In this document: positions 6,636 through 15,515 of the stretch, in pieces
How the letters are laid out: each line of letters starts with the position of its first letter
Numbering within the stretch: position 1 is the first letter of the stretch
NCBI GenBank assembly: GCA_964420125.1
Contig: CAYQQQ010000019.1
Span: 22,090 to 86,089 of the forward strand
Reading direction: 5' to 3'
DNA: 64,000 bases
From: CAYQQQ01 sp964420125
GTDB lineage: Bacteria > Actinomycetota > Acidimicrobiia > Acidimicrobiales > Microtrichaceae
The notes under the pieces: generated by a model
Told to the model about the DNA's origin: nothing
The model's input: only the letters and a program-made list of their open reading frames with translations
Databases searched by the model: none
Made by a program: the position numbers and the translations under genes

Positions 6636-9317
6636 CTACCGCCGTTGCGGGCGAGGGCGGAAGGGGTTGCCCAGGAGCAGCAGGCTGCCGAGCAGGACGG
6701 CGCAGCCACCGATCAGCAGCAGCACCGAGGTGCTGCCACCCGTGAACGCGAGGCCGCTGTCCGCAGAGGGGGCTTCGGTCGTCGTGGTGGTCGAGGAGCT
6801 CTGCGTGCCGGCGACCGTCGCAGGGGGTGCGCTGCTCGAGGAGCTCGAGGTCCCTGCCGGATCCGTGGTGGTGGTCGTGGACGTGCTGGAGGGGTTCGTG
6901 GCGCTCGGCGCCGCCACGGTCGTCGTCGTGGTGGACTCGGCCGTCGGGACACTCGTCGCCGGCTCGATGGCGGTCGACGTGGTGGCGGTCGACGTGGTGG
7001 TGGTGGTGGTCGTTGCCTCGGTCGTCGTCGTGGTCGTTGCCTCGGTCGTGGTGGTGGTGGGTTCGGTCGTGGTGGTCGTCGTGGTGGGTTCGGTGGTCGT
7101 GGTGGTGGTGGACCCTGTCGGGCAGTCGGGTACCGCGCCCACGAGGTCCAGGTGGGCCATCGCCGAGGAGCTGTCGTGTCCGTCGGGGTCGGTGGCTTCC
7201 ACCACCGCCAGGTTCACGATGTGCGAGGGGACGGGGCAGTCGAGCTCCACCGCCGTGCGCAGGCAGAGCTGTGGATCGGGTCCGCTGAAGGACACCTCCA
7301 CCGTGGGCACACCGGCGTCCCAGGAGCCGGTCCCGGTGGCGTTGACGGTGGCGACGAAGGTGTAGGCGGCCGTCGGCGACAGCTTCGAGAGGTCGATCTC
7401 GTCGCCGGCGGTGCTCACGTCCTCGAAGCCGGGCACCGGGTCGCCGTCCTGGAGGACGGTGAGGTGGAAGTCGTCGAGCTCGGATGCGTCGACGCCCCGG
7501 AGGCGGGCCCGCTGCCAGGCGAGCACCGGTTCTGAGGCGCAGTAGTACTGCAGCGGAACGGGGACCTCGATGGTGGAGGCCACCCGGAGGCACGGCGTGG
7601 ATCCCGTCACGGGATCCAGCGTGAACAGCCAGCCCTGGTCGCCGAGGCCCCAGATGCAGCCCGCATCGTCGCGTTCGAAGCCGTACAGGGAGAGTCCTCC
7701 GGAGTGGACCTGCGGGAAGGAGCTGAGACCACCGGCGCCGAAGTCGGTGCACGGGCCGTCGGTGGCAGGGTCGTAGCAGAGGGCCCAGGAGTTGACCTTG
7801 TTGGCGTTCTGGCCCCGGGGCGAACCGACCGAGACGGGCAGGAGCAGGGTGCCCGTCGCGGTGCGCACCTCCTCAGCGGAGATGTAGACCGGTTGCTCGT
7901 AGCTGAACCCGGGGGAGACCTTCGTGGGAGCTGCAGCGATCATGGCCGCCAGGCCGGGCGGGATCAGCCCAGGAGCCAGCCCACCCGTGCTGTCGAAGCA
8001 GTGCACGGACCGGCTCTTCAGCTGCGGCACCGAGGCTGGTCCGCTGTCGCTGGAGATGATGAACGCCGGGTCCACCACCGCGAGGTTGATGCACGGGCTG
8101 CCGGGAGCGTCGGGGTTCTCCATGAGCGCGGAGACGAAGCGCAGCAGCTCCGACCCGTCGGTCCCCGGTACGGCGGGCACCGTCCACCCGGCACACGGGG
8201 TCCCGTCCGCCTCGACGCAGAAGATCCGGGTGCCGACGGCATCGAAGGGCAGCAGCGTCTCGGTCGAGCCGTAGTCCACGGTGAAGTAGGACCGGGTGCC
8301 GGCGGTCTGGGTGTGGACCCAGGCGGCTCGCCCCTCCGAGACCACTGCGTAGTCCCATGCCGGGAGTCCGACGGAGTTGAGGTCGTGCACGCCGCAGGAG
8401 CTCATCGACGCAAGGTCGAAGCAGAGGGACTGCACCGCGGAGGTTCCCGCCGTCGAGCGCGCCGCCAGCATCAGCAGGTGGTCGCCGACGCGGGAGACGC
8501 CCCCGACGGGCGCCCGGCTGATCTTGGCGGGGCCGGCCCCCGCCCTGACGGTGCCGAGGGAGTACCACCGGGATCCACATGGGGCGTCGCTGGGGAGGTC
8601 GAAGCAGAAGAGGCCCGCCTCGTCGTTGGTGGTGGCCGGCCGGTCGACCGTCGCCGGTATCCACAGGCGCTGCTGCTCGTCCACCAGCGCCCGCAGCGAT
8701 CCGGGGGTGTACAGATCCCCCGCCGCATACACCGAGAGGTCCTTGGGGTAGCCGGGACATCTCGACCCGTCCGACCGCAGGCTGCAGGTGAGATCCGCCT
8801 CCCCGATGCCGCTGTGGTGGTACACGTTGAACACTCGGTCCGCGGTGATGATCGGTATCCACCCATCGCCACCTGTCTGGGCGGTGGTGGCGTTGCGCGA
8901 CGGCTCGGGCAGCTCGCTGGCCCCGCCCCGGCCGCCGGGCGGGGTGAGCGGGGAGGTGGCCCGCACGGCGGCGGTGGACGCGCCGCCCGCCCCGTCCCAG
9001 GGCCCGTCGGTGCCGGCGTCGGAGTACTCGACCTCCCAGCCCGGCGGTCCCTCCACGCTCCCGGACACGAGTTGCTGGCCGGCGCCGAGGGTGTCGGTCA
9101 CCCGGAGGGTGGCCGGCAGGTCGCCGTCGTTGCCGAGGTCGACCACCCAGGAGACGGAGTCGCCGTCGGCCACCTCGGTCGGGGAGCCTGTGCGGTCGGC
9201 TGCGCCCTGCTTGGACGCGCTGGGCGCCGGCTGCGCGGCGCTGAGGGAGGACAGCGCCACCCCCAGTGCAACGGCCAGCCAGATCGCCCCCGCTCTGTGC
9301 CATCGCCCCGGCACCAT
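6636..9317 (-). CDS. Large LAxTG-anchored cell-surface protein with threonine stalk
   Basis: 893-residue exported protein. The signal peptide is about 1-30. A DUF11-like beta-sandwich follows (about 48-110; DSVSWVVDLGNDGDLPATLRV). A long repetitive region of about 500 residues alternates short Cys-containing strands and may form a propeller. Next are a second sandwich, a Thr-rich stalk and the sortase signal LAFTG, then a hydrophobic helix and a basic tail. LAxTG is the motif used by class E sortases. Many paired cysteines suggest disulphide bonds outside the cell. Probable role: adhesion, or display of an unknown binding domain. No sortase gene is present in the window. Confidence 0.8.
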   Translation of the reverse strand: MVPGRWHRAGAIWLAVALGVALSSLSAAQPAPSASKQGAADRTGSPTEVADGDSVSWVVDLGNDGDLPATLRVTDTLGAGQQLVSGSVEGPPGWEVEYSDAGTDGPWDGAGGASTAAVRATSPLTPPGGRGGASELPEPSRNATTAQTGGDGWIPIITADRVFNVYHHSGIGEADLTCSLRSDGSRCPGYPKDLSVYAAGDLYTPGSLRALVDEQQRLWIPATVDRPATTNDEAGLFCFDLPSDAPCGSRWYSLGTVRAGAGPAKISRAPVGGVSRVGDHLLMLAARSTAGTSAVQSLCFDLASMSSCGVHDLNSVGLPAWDYAVVSEGRAAWVHTQTAGTRSYFTVDYGSTETLLPFDAVGTRIFCVEADGTPCAGWTVPAVPGTDGSELLRFVSALMENPDAPGSPCINLAVVDPAFIISSDSGPASVPQLKSRSVHCFDSTGGLAPGLIPPGLAAMIAAAPTKVSPGFSYEQPVYISAEEVRTATGTLLLPVSVGSPRGQNANKVNSWALCYDPATDGPCTDFGAGGLSSFPQVHSGGLSLYGFERDDAGCIWGLGDQGWLFTLDPVTGSTPCLRVASTIEVPVPLQYYCASEPVLAWQRARLRGVDASELDDFHLTVLQDGDPVPGFEDVSTAGDEIDLSKLSPTAAYTFVATVNATGTGSWDAGVPTVEVSFSGPDPQLCLRTAVELDCPVPSHIVNLAVVEATDPDGHDSSSAMAHLDLVGAVPDCPTGSTTTTTTEPTTTTTTTEPTTTTTEATTTTTTEATTTTTTTSTATTSTAIEPATSVPTAESTTTTTVAAPSATNPSSTSTTTTTDPAGTSSSSSSAPPATVAGTQSSSTTTTTEAPSADSGLAFTGGSTSVLLLIGGCAVLLGSLLLLGNPFRPRPQRR
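6780..7115 (-). repeat. Coding repeat for Thr-rich wall-spanning stalk
   Basis: Irregular GTGGTC/GTGGTG triplet repeat. On the minus strand it encodes runs of five to seven threonines separated by EP or EA, followed by Ser/Thr/Pro spacers. It supplies the stalk of the LAxTG surface protein and is a likely site of length variation and assembly error. Confidence 0.8.
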
Positions 9318-9375
9318 GGCCGCACAGCTTGCCCGTTGATGAACTCCGGGTCAATCGATGGCATCTCGAGGTGCG

Positions 9376-9780
9376 TCAGGCACCCTCGAGCGACGTCGGC
9401 GGAGGGTCGTCCGCGCCGGCCGCGTGCACGTCGCCGGAGGACGCCTCGGACATCCTCTGATGGACCCAGGCCACGCTGCCGGGATCGCCCTGCGATTCCG
9501 ACCACCCGGAGAACGCACCCTCGACGCGGTCCAGGCCGTGGATGACGCCCAGCACCTCGACGGTCACCTCGTCGGCAGGGAGGTCGGGCACGAGCGTGTC
9601 GCCCAGGGGGTCCATGACCAACGGCTCGCCGGCCTCCCGCATCAGGTAGACCTCGCCGGTGTCCTCCACCCAGTTGAGCTCCCAGCGCACTCCACCGGGA
9701 TCGGTCCAGTCGCTGCCGAAGGAGTACTCCTTGGATGCTCGGCGGGCCGGGTTGGCGTCGTAGAAGTGCTCGATGTCCAC
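9376..9780 (-). CDS. Conserved hypothetical actinobacterial protein
   Basis: 134-residue acidic soluble protein starting MDIEHFYDANPARR. The first hundred residues are well ordered and rich in Trp, Glu and Asp (DWTDPGG, WELNWVEDTGE, YLMREAGE). The last 25 are a flexible Asp/Pro/Ala tail. I recognise it only as a small conserved hypothetical protein and cannot assign a function. It sits 57 bp after the start of the surface-protein gene and 72 bp before the MmpL gene end, both on the same strand. Its own ATG at 9780 is supported by codon use. Confidence 0.6.
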   Translation of the reverse strand: MDIEHFYDANPARRASKEYSFGSDWTDPGGVRWELNWVEDTGEVYLMREAGEPLVMDPLGDTLVPDLPADEVTVEVLGVIHGLDRVEGAFSGWSESQGDPGSVAWVHQRMSEASSGDVHAAGADDPPPTSLEGA

Positions 9781-9852
9781 CCCGACATCCTGCCATCCCC
9801 CGAGGCGCCGCCGGTGCAGGCGGTCGTCGTGCGCCGTCGGAGGGCCCGACCG

Positions 9853-12261
9853 TCACACGAGCTCGGGTTCCCGCTCCTCGCCGCGCTCGTCGCCCCGGTG
9901 CGGATCCAGCTCCTGGGCCAGGATCTCGTCGACCTCGGCCGTCGTGCCCTCGACGTTGACGTGGGGCAGGATCCGCTCCAGCCACCGGGGCAGCCACCAG
10001 TTCCGCGCACCGAGCAGCTCCATGGTCGCCGGCACGAGCAGGAGCCGCACGATGGTGGCATCGATGAGCACGGCGGCGGCCAGGCCGAAGCCGAAGATCT
10101 TCACCGCACGGTCGGTCTCCAGCATGAAGCTGCCGAACACGAAGACCATGATCGCCGCTGCGGCGCTGATCACCTTGGCGGTGGCGGCAAGACCGTCGGC
10201 CACCGACGTGTTGGCGTCACCGGTTCGCAGCCACTCTTCCCGGATCCGGGAGAGCAGGAAGACCTCGTAGTCCATGGAGAGGCCGAACACGATGGCGAAG
10301 AGCATCATCGGCAGGAAGGGCTCCACCGGAGCAGCGGAGATCCCGAACGCGGGGATCACGCTTCCCCAGCCCCATTGGAACACGGCGACGGTGAGCCCGT
10401 AGGCGGCACCGATCGACAGCAGGTTCATGATGACCGCCTTCACCGGGACCAAGAGGGACCGGAACACGACCATCAGGAGCAGGAACGACAACCCGAGCAC
10501 GGCGACGAAGAACAACGGGAGCCGTGTGGCCAGGTAGTCCGAGATGTCCACGGTGACGGCGACGAACCCGGTCAACAGGACGTCGAGCCCGGAGTCGTCG
10601 GTGGCGGCGGGAAGCACGTCGTCGCGGAGGTGGTGGACGAGCTCGGTGGTGGCCTCGTCCTGGGGCGAGGTCGTGGGGATCACGCGCCACATCACCGCGG
10701 TGGCCTCGGCCGGTGGGTCGGAGTTGACCAGCTCCAGGGTGTTGGGGATGGCCGGGGTGACCTCGGCCACGCCGGGAGTGGCCGCCAGGGCGTCGCTGAC
10801 GGGCTGCGCGACGGCGGGGTCTGCGCCCTCGGGGAGCGTGGCGATCAGCAGGAGCGGACCGTTGTGGCCGGGGCCGAAGGCGGCGGCCAAGAGGTCGTAG
10901 GCTTGGCGGCTGGTGGAGTCCTCGGGCAGGTTGCCGTCGTCACCGAAGCCGAATCGCAGGCTGAACATGGGGATCGCCAGACCGAGCAGGACGACGGAGC
11001 TGATGATCGTCACGGTCCACGGACGGGCCTGGACCAGGCGGCTCCAGCGATAGGCGAAGGTCTCGCGCAGCGGCTTGTCCTTCGTCGTGGGAACGGTCTT
11101 CGAGAGGGGCGTGGAGAACTTGAACAGCGCCGAGAAGACCGACACGACCACCACGAGCGCGGCCACGACCAGCGCCACCATGGACACCGCCGGCAGGGCG
11201 AGGCCGATGCCGATCAGCGCCACGGCGACGCCGCCGGCGAGCAGCAGGCCTCTCCAACGCGTGACCTCGATGTGGCGGCCTGCGAAGCCGAGCAGCGCCG
11301 GAAGGAGCGTGAGCGAGGCCACCATGGTGGCGGCCACCGTGACGGCCGAACCCACGGCCAGTCCGTTCACGAAGCCGATCCGCATGATCAGCATGCCGAG
11401 CAACGAGATCACCACGGTGAGGCCGGCGAAGAGCACGGCTCTCCCCGAGGTGTCGATGGCGATCCCCACGGCCTCCTCGACGGGGTGCCCGGCGCGCAGC
11501 TGCTCCCGATACCGGGTCACGATGAACAGGGCGTAGTCGATGCCCACACCCAGGCCGATCATGATGCCGAGGGTGCTGGTCGACTCGGGCATCGTCATGA
11601 GGTTCGAGGCCAGGAGGACGATGGTGGTTCCGGCGCCGATCCCACCGAGCGCGACGAGCACGGGCAATCCCATGGCCATGACGGAGCCGAAGGCGAGGAT
11701 CAGGATGAAGATGGCGAAGGCCAGGCCGAGCATCTCGGAGTCCGGCTGCTCGAAGGTGCTGAAGAGCTCACCTCCGTAGTCGATGTCCGTTCCCTCGATC
11801 GTGGGGGCGAAGCCCTTCACCTCGGTGCCGAAGCCCTCCATGGAGTCGCGGTTGGGTTCTCCGGCGAGCTCGATGTCGGCATAGGCGACGTGTCCGGCGT
11901 AGCGGCCCCTGGAGGAGATCTGGGTGGCGCCGGTCGGAGCGAAGGGGGAGCGGACGGTCGAGCCGTCGATGCTGTCGACCTCCGCCAGGAACTCCTCGAG
12001 CTCCGCCACCAGCGCAGCGTTGGAGATGGGCCCATCGGAGCGGAAGACGATCGTGCCCCGGGCACCGGTGCCGACGCCGTCGAAGTTGGCATCGAAGATG
12101 TCCCCGCCCCTCGTGCTCTCGAGCTCGGGGAGATCGAAGGAGCTGCGGATGTCGCTGCCGGCGGTCTGCGCCGCCACTCCCAGCCCGATCAGCACGGCGA
12201 GCCAGATCGCCACCACGACCCAACGACGCGTGGCGCACCAGGTTCCCATTCGAGCGAACAT
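9853..12261 (-). CDS. MmpL-family RND transporter
   Basis: 802-residue inner-membrane transporter of the MMPL branch of the RND superfamily, driven by proton flux and usually exporting lipids or hydrophobic compounds. Two repeats are evident. Each has one membrane helix, a large external domain and a block of five helices. The family GxxxDY signatures are GLGVGIDYALF in the first half and FGLSMDYEVF in the second. ATG at 12261 has GGGAG just upstream; the longer frame to 12357 is not protein-like. No lipid synthase or partner adjoins it, so its substrate is unknown. A 170-bp gap separates it from the two-component system. Confidence 0.9.
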   Translation of the reverse strand: MFARMGTWCATRRWVVVAIWLAVLIGLGVAAQTAGSDIRSSFDLPELESTRGGDIFDANFDGVGTGARGTIVFRSDGPISNAALVAELEEFLAEVDSIDGSTVRSPFAPTGATQISSRGRYAGHVAYADIELAGEPNRDSMEGFGTEVKGFAPTIEGTDIDYGGELFSTFEQPDSEMLGLAFAIFILILAFGSVMAMGLPVLVALGGIGAGTTIVLLASNLMTMPESTSTLGIMIGLGVGIDYALFIVTRYREQLRAGHPVEEAVGIAIDTSGRAVLFAGLTVVISLLGMLIMRIGFVNGLAVGSAVTVAATMVASLTLLPALLGFAGRHIEVTRWRGLLLAGGVAVALIGIGLALPAVSMVALVVAALVVVVSVFSALFKFSTPLSKTVPTTKDKPLRETFAYRWSRLVQARPWTVTIISSVVLLGLAIPMFSLRFGFGDDGNLPEDSTSRQAYDLLAAAFGPGHNGPLLLIATLPEGADPAVAQPVSDALAATPGVAEVTPAIPNTLELVNSDPPAEATAVMWRVIPTTSPQDEATTELVHHLRDDVLPAATDDSGLDVLLTGFVAVTVDISDYLATRLPLFFVAVLGLSFLLLMVVFRSLLVPVKAVIMNLLSIGAAYGLTVAVFQWGWGSVIPAFGISAAPVEPFLPMMLFAIVFGLSMDYEVFLLSRIREEWLRTGDANTSVADGLAATAKVISAAAAIMVFVFGSFMLETDRAVKIFGFGLAAAVLIDATIVRLLLVPATMELLGARNWWLPRWLERILPHVNVEGTTAEVDEILAQELDPHRGDERGEEREPELV

Positions 12262-12431
12262 GCAGCTCCCGTCAGCGGACGTCGGCGGGCCGCGGGCAGC
12301 TCTCCACCCGCCGGCGCGCCACCGGTCAGTCTGGTGAACCGCGGCGCATCGTCGCAACGAGAGCGCGCAGTGACATCTGGCTCACCGCCGACGACCGTGC
12401 TCCTCCGGCCGCTCACCAGAGGGTGCGCTGC

Positions 12432-13802
12432 TCACACCGGGTGGGCGATTGGCAGCGAGATCTCGACGCGTAGACCGCCTCCCGGGTTGTCCAGCAGCTC
12501 GAGATCACCACCGGACGCGGCCACGAGCTCGTCGACGATCGCCAGGCCCAGTCCGCTGCCATGGCTGTCGGACCCGCGCCAGAAGCGCTCGAGGGCGGCG
12601 GCCTTGGCGCCGTCGTCGAGGCCGGGGCCGTGATCGGCCACGGTGAGCACCACGCGGTGCTCGTGGTGGTCAAGCCCGATGTCCACGACGGATCCGCGGG
12701 GCGCGACGCGGATGGCGTTGTCGAGGAGGTTGTCGAGGATCTGCTCGAGGCCGGAGGGGACGACGAGGGCCCACGTGGGGCCTCCGGGGAGCCGGGCACG
12801 CAGCTCGATGCCGTGCTCCTCGGCCACGGCCGACCAGATGTCGGCGCGGTGGGTGACGACCTCGCTCAGCTCGGTCGGTGCGGCGGCGGGCGGCCCCTCC
12901 GCCCGGGCGAGCCGGAGCAGGTCCTCCACGAGCATGCCCAGACGCTCGCTCTCGGCCGTCGCGGCGTCGAGGTCGACGGGGTCGACGCCCTCCGGCGTCC
13001 GCGCGGCCTGCTCCAGGTTCTCGAGCCGGAGTCGCAGCGCCGTGAGCGGTGTGCGCAGCTGGTGCGAGGCGTCGGCGACGAAGCTGCGCTGCTCTGCCAT
13101 CATGTGCTCGAGTCGGGCGGCCATGTCGTTGAGGGTGTGCCAGAGCACGTCGATCTCGACAGGGGCGTCGGGGTCGACGGGGCCGACCCGGAGGTCGCCG
13201 GCGGCGAACCGACTCGCGGTGGCCTCCATCCGGCGCAGCGGTCGGGTGATCCATCGAGCGATGGTCCAACCGATCCCGGTCACCGCTGCCAGCACGGCGA
13301 TCGCCACGAGGACCAGGCCGGCCCAGAACCGCCGGACTCGCTCGGTCACCTCGTGGCGGTCGAAGGTGACCCGCACCGCGCCCAGCACGCTGGAACCGGA
13401 GCCGACAGGTACCGCGACGTACAGGAGGTCGGTCTCGAGGGTGTCGCTGCGACGCGTGCCGCTGGAGCGACTGCCCCGGAGCGCTTCGGCGACCTCCGGC
13501 CGCGTGGAGAGGTCCCGGGGCACCGACCCGTCGGTGTCCACCAACGACGTGCCCGCAGCATCGGTCACCACCACCCTGGCGCCGGTGCGCTCCGCGTAGC
13601 GTCGAGCTGCCGCAGGATCCGGCGCGGCGCCCTGCTCCAGGGCATCCTCGTAGACCATCGCCAGCACCGACGCGTCACCGGTGAGGGCGTTCGTGAGCCG
13701 CTCGTCCTCGCGCTGCGCGTAGAAGATCCCGAGGGGCACCTCGAGGACCACCAGCACCAGGGAGGTCAAGGTGAGGAAGCTGAGGAGGATGCGGCGGGTC
13801 AC
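12432..13802 (-). CDS. Two-component sensor histidine kinase
   Basis: 456-residue membrane sensor kinase. Membrane helix about 5-28, an extracytoplasmic sensor of about 130 residues, second helix 161-183, and HAMP linker 184-236. The phospho-acceptor His247 is in SHQLRTP. The ATPase domain has an N-box around LEQILDNLLDNAI, a G1 box DHGPGLDDG and a G2 box GLGLAIVDE. The GTG start overlaps the stop codon of the response-regulator gene (GTGA), so both are co-translated. The sensor domain has no recognised ligand fold. Divergent placement next to the redox operon at 14609 suggests it governs that operon. Confidence 0.93.
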   Translation of the reverse strand: MTRRILLSFLTLTSLVLVVLEVPLGIFYAQREDERLTNALTGDASVLAMVYEDALEQGAAPDPAAARRYAERTGARVVVTDAAGTSLVDTDGSVPRDLSTRPEVAEALRGSRSSGTRRSDTLETDLLYVAVPVGSGSSVLGAVRVTFDRHEVTERVRRFWAGLVLVAIAVLAAVTGIGWTIARWITRPLRRMEATASRFAAGDLRVGPVDPDAPVEIDVLWHTLNDMAARLEHMMAEQRSFVADASHQLRTPLTALRLRLENLEQAARTPEGVDPVDLDAATAESERLGMLVEDLLRLARAEGPPAAAPTELSEVVTHRADIWSAVAEEHGIELRARLPGGPTWALVVPSGLEQILDNLLDNAIRVAPRGSVVDIGLDHHEHRVVLTVADHGPGLDDGAKAAALERFWRGSDSHGSGLGLAIVDELVAASGGDLELLDNPGGGLRVEISLPIAHPV

Positions 13803-14452
13803 GAGGCCAGCCGGTAGCCGACGCCGCGGACCGTCTCGATCAGCTCCGGGGACAGCTTGCGTCGCAGCGAGGCGATGTGGACGTCCAGGGTCTTGGTGGA
13901 GCCCCACCAGTCGTGGTCCCACACGTCGCGCAGCAGCTCCTCACGGGTGACGACGGCCCCGGGGTCGGTGGCCAGGGCGACCAGCAGGTCGTACTCCTTG
14001 GGGGTGAGGGCCACCTGGCGGTCGTCCAGCTCCACAGTGCGGGTGCGGGTGTCGATGCGCAGGGGAGGGTGCTCGATGACCTCGGCGCGGCCGTGTGCGG
14101 GCGTGGAGCTGCGACGCAGCACCGCCCGCACCCGCGCCACCAGCTCCCTGAAGCCGAACGGCTTGACGATGTAGTCGTCGGCGCCGCTCTCCAGCAGTCG
14201 GACCCGATCCGTCTCGTCGCCGCGGGCGGTCACCACGATGATCGGGACGTCCGCCTCGGATCGCAGCACGCGGCAGACCGAGTGTCCGTCGATGTCGGGC
14301 AGTCCGAGATCCAACAGGACGAGGTCGTAGTCGCTCGCAGCCAGCGCATCGGCACCGGTTGCCACGGCCAGCACCTCGAAGCCCTCCCGGCGCAGGCCGG
14401 TCACCAGCGGTGCGGAGATCGACGGGTCGTCTTCGACGACGAGCAGTCGCAT
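13799..14452 (-). CDS. OmpR/PhoB-family response regulator
   Basis: 217-residue response regulator. The receiver domain has the acidic pocket E7-D8-D9, phospho-acceptor Asp48 in VLLDLGLPD, and the conserved Lys in YIVKPFGF. The C-terminal winged-helix DNA-binding domain carries VALTPKEYDLL and ends VRGVGYRLAS, typical of OmpR-type proteins. It is the first gene of a two-gene operon with the downstream kinase. Adjacent 11-bp direct repeats lie 40 bp upstream (14492-14513), in the divergent region shared with the 14609 operon. They are the kind of site this family binds as a tandem dimer. Confidence 0.94.
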   Translation of the reverse strand: MRLLVVEDDPSISAPLVTGLRREGFEVLAVATGADALAASDYDLVLLDLGLPDIDGHSVCRVLRSEADVPIIVVTARGDETDRVRLLESGADDYIVKPFGFRELVARVRAVLRRSSTPAHGRAEVIEHPPLRIDTRTRTVELDDRQVALTPKEYDLLVALATDPGAVVTREELLRDVWDHDWWGSTKTLDVHIASLRRKLSPELIETVRGVGYRLAS

Positions 14453-14491
14453 GGAAAGAGGATCCCACGCCGTCGTGACGTCGAGGCAGAT

Positions 14492-14513
14492 CCTTTGCCA
14501 AGCCTTTACCCCG
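14492..14513 (+). promoter_or_regulatory. Tandem 11-bp repeat, probable response-regulator box
   Basis: CCTTTGCCAAG (14492-14502) is followed directly by CCTTTACCCCG (14503-14513). Head-to-tail 11-bp repeats are the usual site for OmpR/PhoB-type regulators. The box lies between the divergent response-regulator gene and the secreted-protein operon. TACCTT (14543-14548) downstream is a possible -10 for the plus-strand operon. Confidence 0.55.
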
Positions 14514-14608
14514 CTCTGGGGTACCCCTCACGCGGGGCCCCGTACCTTCGAGGAGCAGAGCCGGAGAACCTCCCGAGATCCACCACCAACCGGTTCGGAA
14601 AGGACGTC

Positions 14609-15181
14609 ATGATCTCCAGAACCGCACTCGTGACGGCCGCTGCGGCCACCGCGGTGGTCCTGGCCGGGTCGTTCGCCATGGGGGCCAACCTCGGGGTGTT
14701 CGACTCCCCGAACGACGCCGCCGCGGTCGGACAGCTCGACCTCGCAGACGCCCAGGCCGCACCCACCGCCACCGGACCCGGCGACGCCGGCTCCGGTGAG
14801 ATCGCCTCCTGGAGCACCCAGGACTACGACGTGGACGGCGCCGGCATCGTCTCGCTGCGGTGGCAGGACGGGGCGATCGAGGTCGCCCGTGCCCAGCCGG
14901 CCGACGGCTGGAGCGCAACGGTGCAGCCGTCGGGCAGCGCCGAGGCCGCGACGGTGGACTTCACCGACGCGGACGGCACGGTGCACCGCTTCGGCGCCCA
15001 GCTGCACGCCGACGGCTCGGTGCAGGCCGCGGTGGTGACGCTCCCACCCGCTGCCGCCGCTGGCGGCGGCTCGTCCGAGGGCGGAGAGCGCGAAGGCGAC
15101 GAGCACGAAGGCGACGAGCACGAGTCCAGGGAGCACGAGGCCGAGGAGCACGAGTACGAAGGTGGTGAGGACGATGACTGA
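14609..15181 (+). CDS. Secreted protein with acidic His-rich tail
   Basis: 190-residue exported protein of unknown family. A hydrophobic signal segment (residues 5-27) precedes a beta-rich domain of about 110 residues (45-150). A Gly/Ser linker and a 30-residue tail follow, made almost wholly of Glu, Asp, His, Gly and Arg. The tail (about 160-190) has HE pairs spaced every four to five residues and could bind divalent metal. There is no cysteine and no flavinylation motif. It is the first gene of an operon with a small membrane protein, an ApbE-like flavin transferase and a heme-type membrane protein, divergent from a two-component system. A role in extracytoplasmic redox or metal handling is inferred. 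Confidence 0.7.
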   Translation: MISRTALVTAAAATAVVLAGSFAMGANLGVFDSPNDAAAVGQLDLADAQAAPTATGPGDAGSGEIASWSTQDYDVDGAGIVSLRWQDGAIEVARAQPADGWSATVQPSGSAEAATVDFTDADGTVHRFGAQLHADGSVQAAVVTLPPAAAAGGGSSEGGEREGDEHEGDEHESREHEAEEHEYEGGEDDD

Positions 15182-15515
15182 GGCAGCCCGCACTGCCGCC
15201 CGGAACCCCGGTGGTCGCCGAGCCCCGCACCCGGCACAGGGGGCGCGCATCGCCGCGGCGGGCTTCGGCACCGCCGCCACCTTGGTGCTCGTCGGGGCGA
15301 TGTCGATGGACGAGTCGGCCCGGAGCGGCCTCCCGACGCCGGATGCCACCTCGAGTGTGATCATCCTGCCTCCCCGAGGTGCCGCGTCGACCACTGGCGG
15401 GAGCACCCCGCCGGTGGTCCTTCGCAGCGAACCCTCCACGAGGGTGGTCTCCGGCGGTCCCACGGCCGCCCCGCAGCCGCTGCGTGTCGACGCCACCACG
15501 TCGGGGAGCCGTTGA
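15174..15515 (+). CDS. Small single-pass membrane protein of redox operon
   Basis: 113-residue protein. A basic N-terminus (about 1-24) is followed by one membrane helix (about 25-45; AAGFGTAATLVLVGAMS). The outer tail is rich in Ser, Thr and Pro with no cysteine. The ATG overlaps the end of the previous gene by eight bases, and its stop overlaps the next start, so it is firmly in the operon. I do not recognise a family. It may tether or organise the neighbouring exported components. The tail holds no clear Asp/Ser-Gly-Ala-Thr flavin-attachment motif. Confidence 0.6.
   Translation: MTEAARTAARNPGGRRAPHPAQGARIAAAGFGTAATLVLVGAMSMDESARSGLPTPDATSSVIILPPRGAASTTGGSTPPVVLRSEPSTRVVSGGPTAAPQPLRVDATTSGSR

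Noticed and set aside
6855..7115. CRISPR-like or satellite repeat
   Set aside because: The GTGGTC/GTGGTG repeat is in frame with a Thr-rich stalk of a surface protein and has no spacers.
14518..14527. GGGGTACCCC palindrome as a CsoR-type operator
   Set aside because: The order of the blocks is reversed relative to TACCCC-N2-GGGGTA, so it does not match the CsoR/CstR site. It may only add structure to the promoter region.
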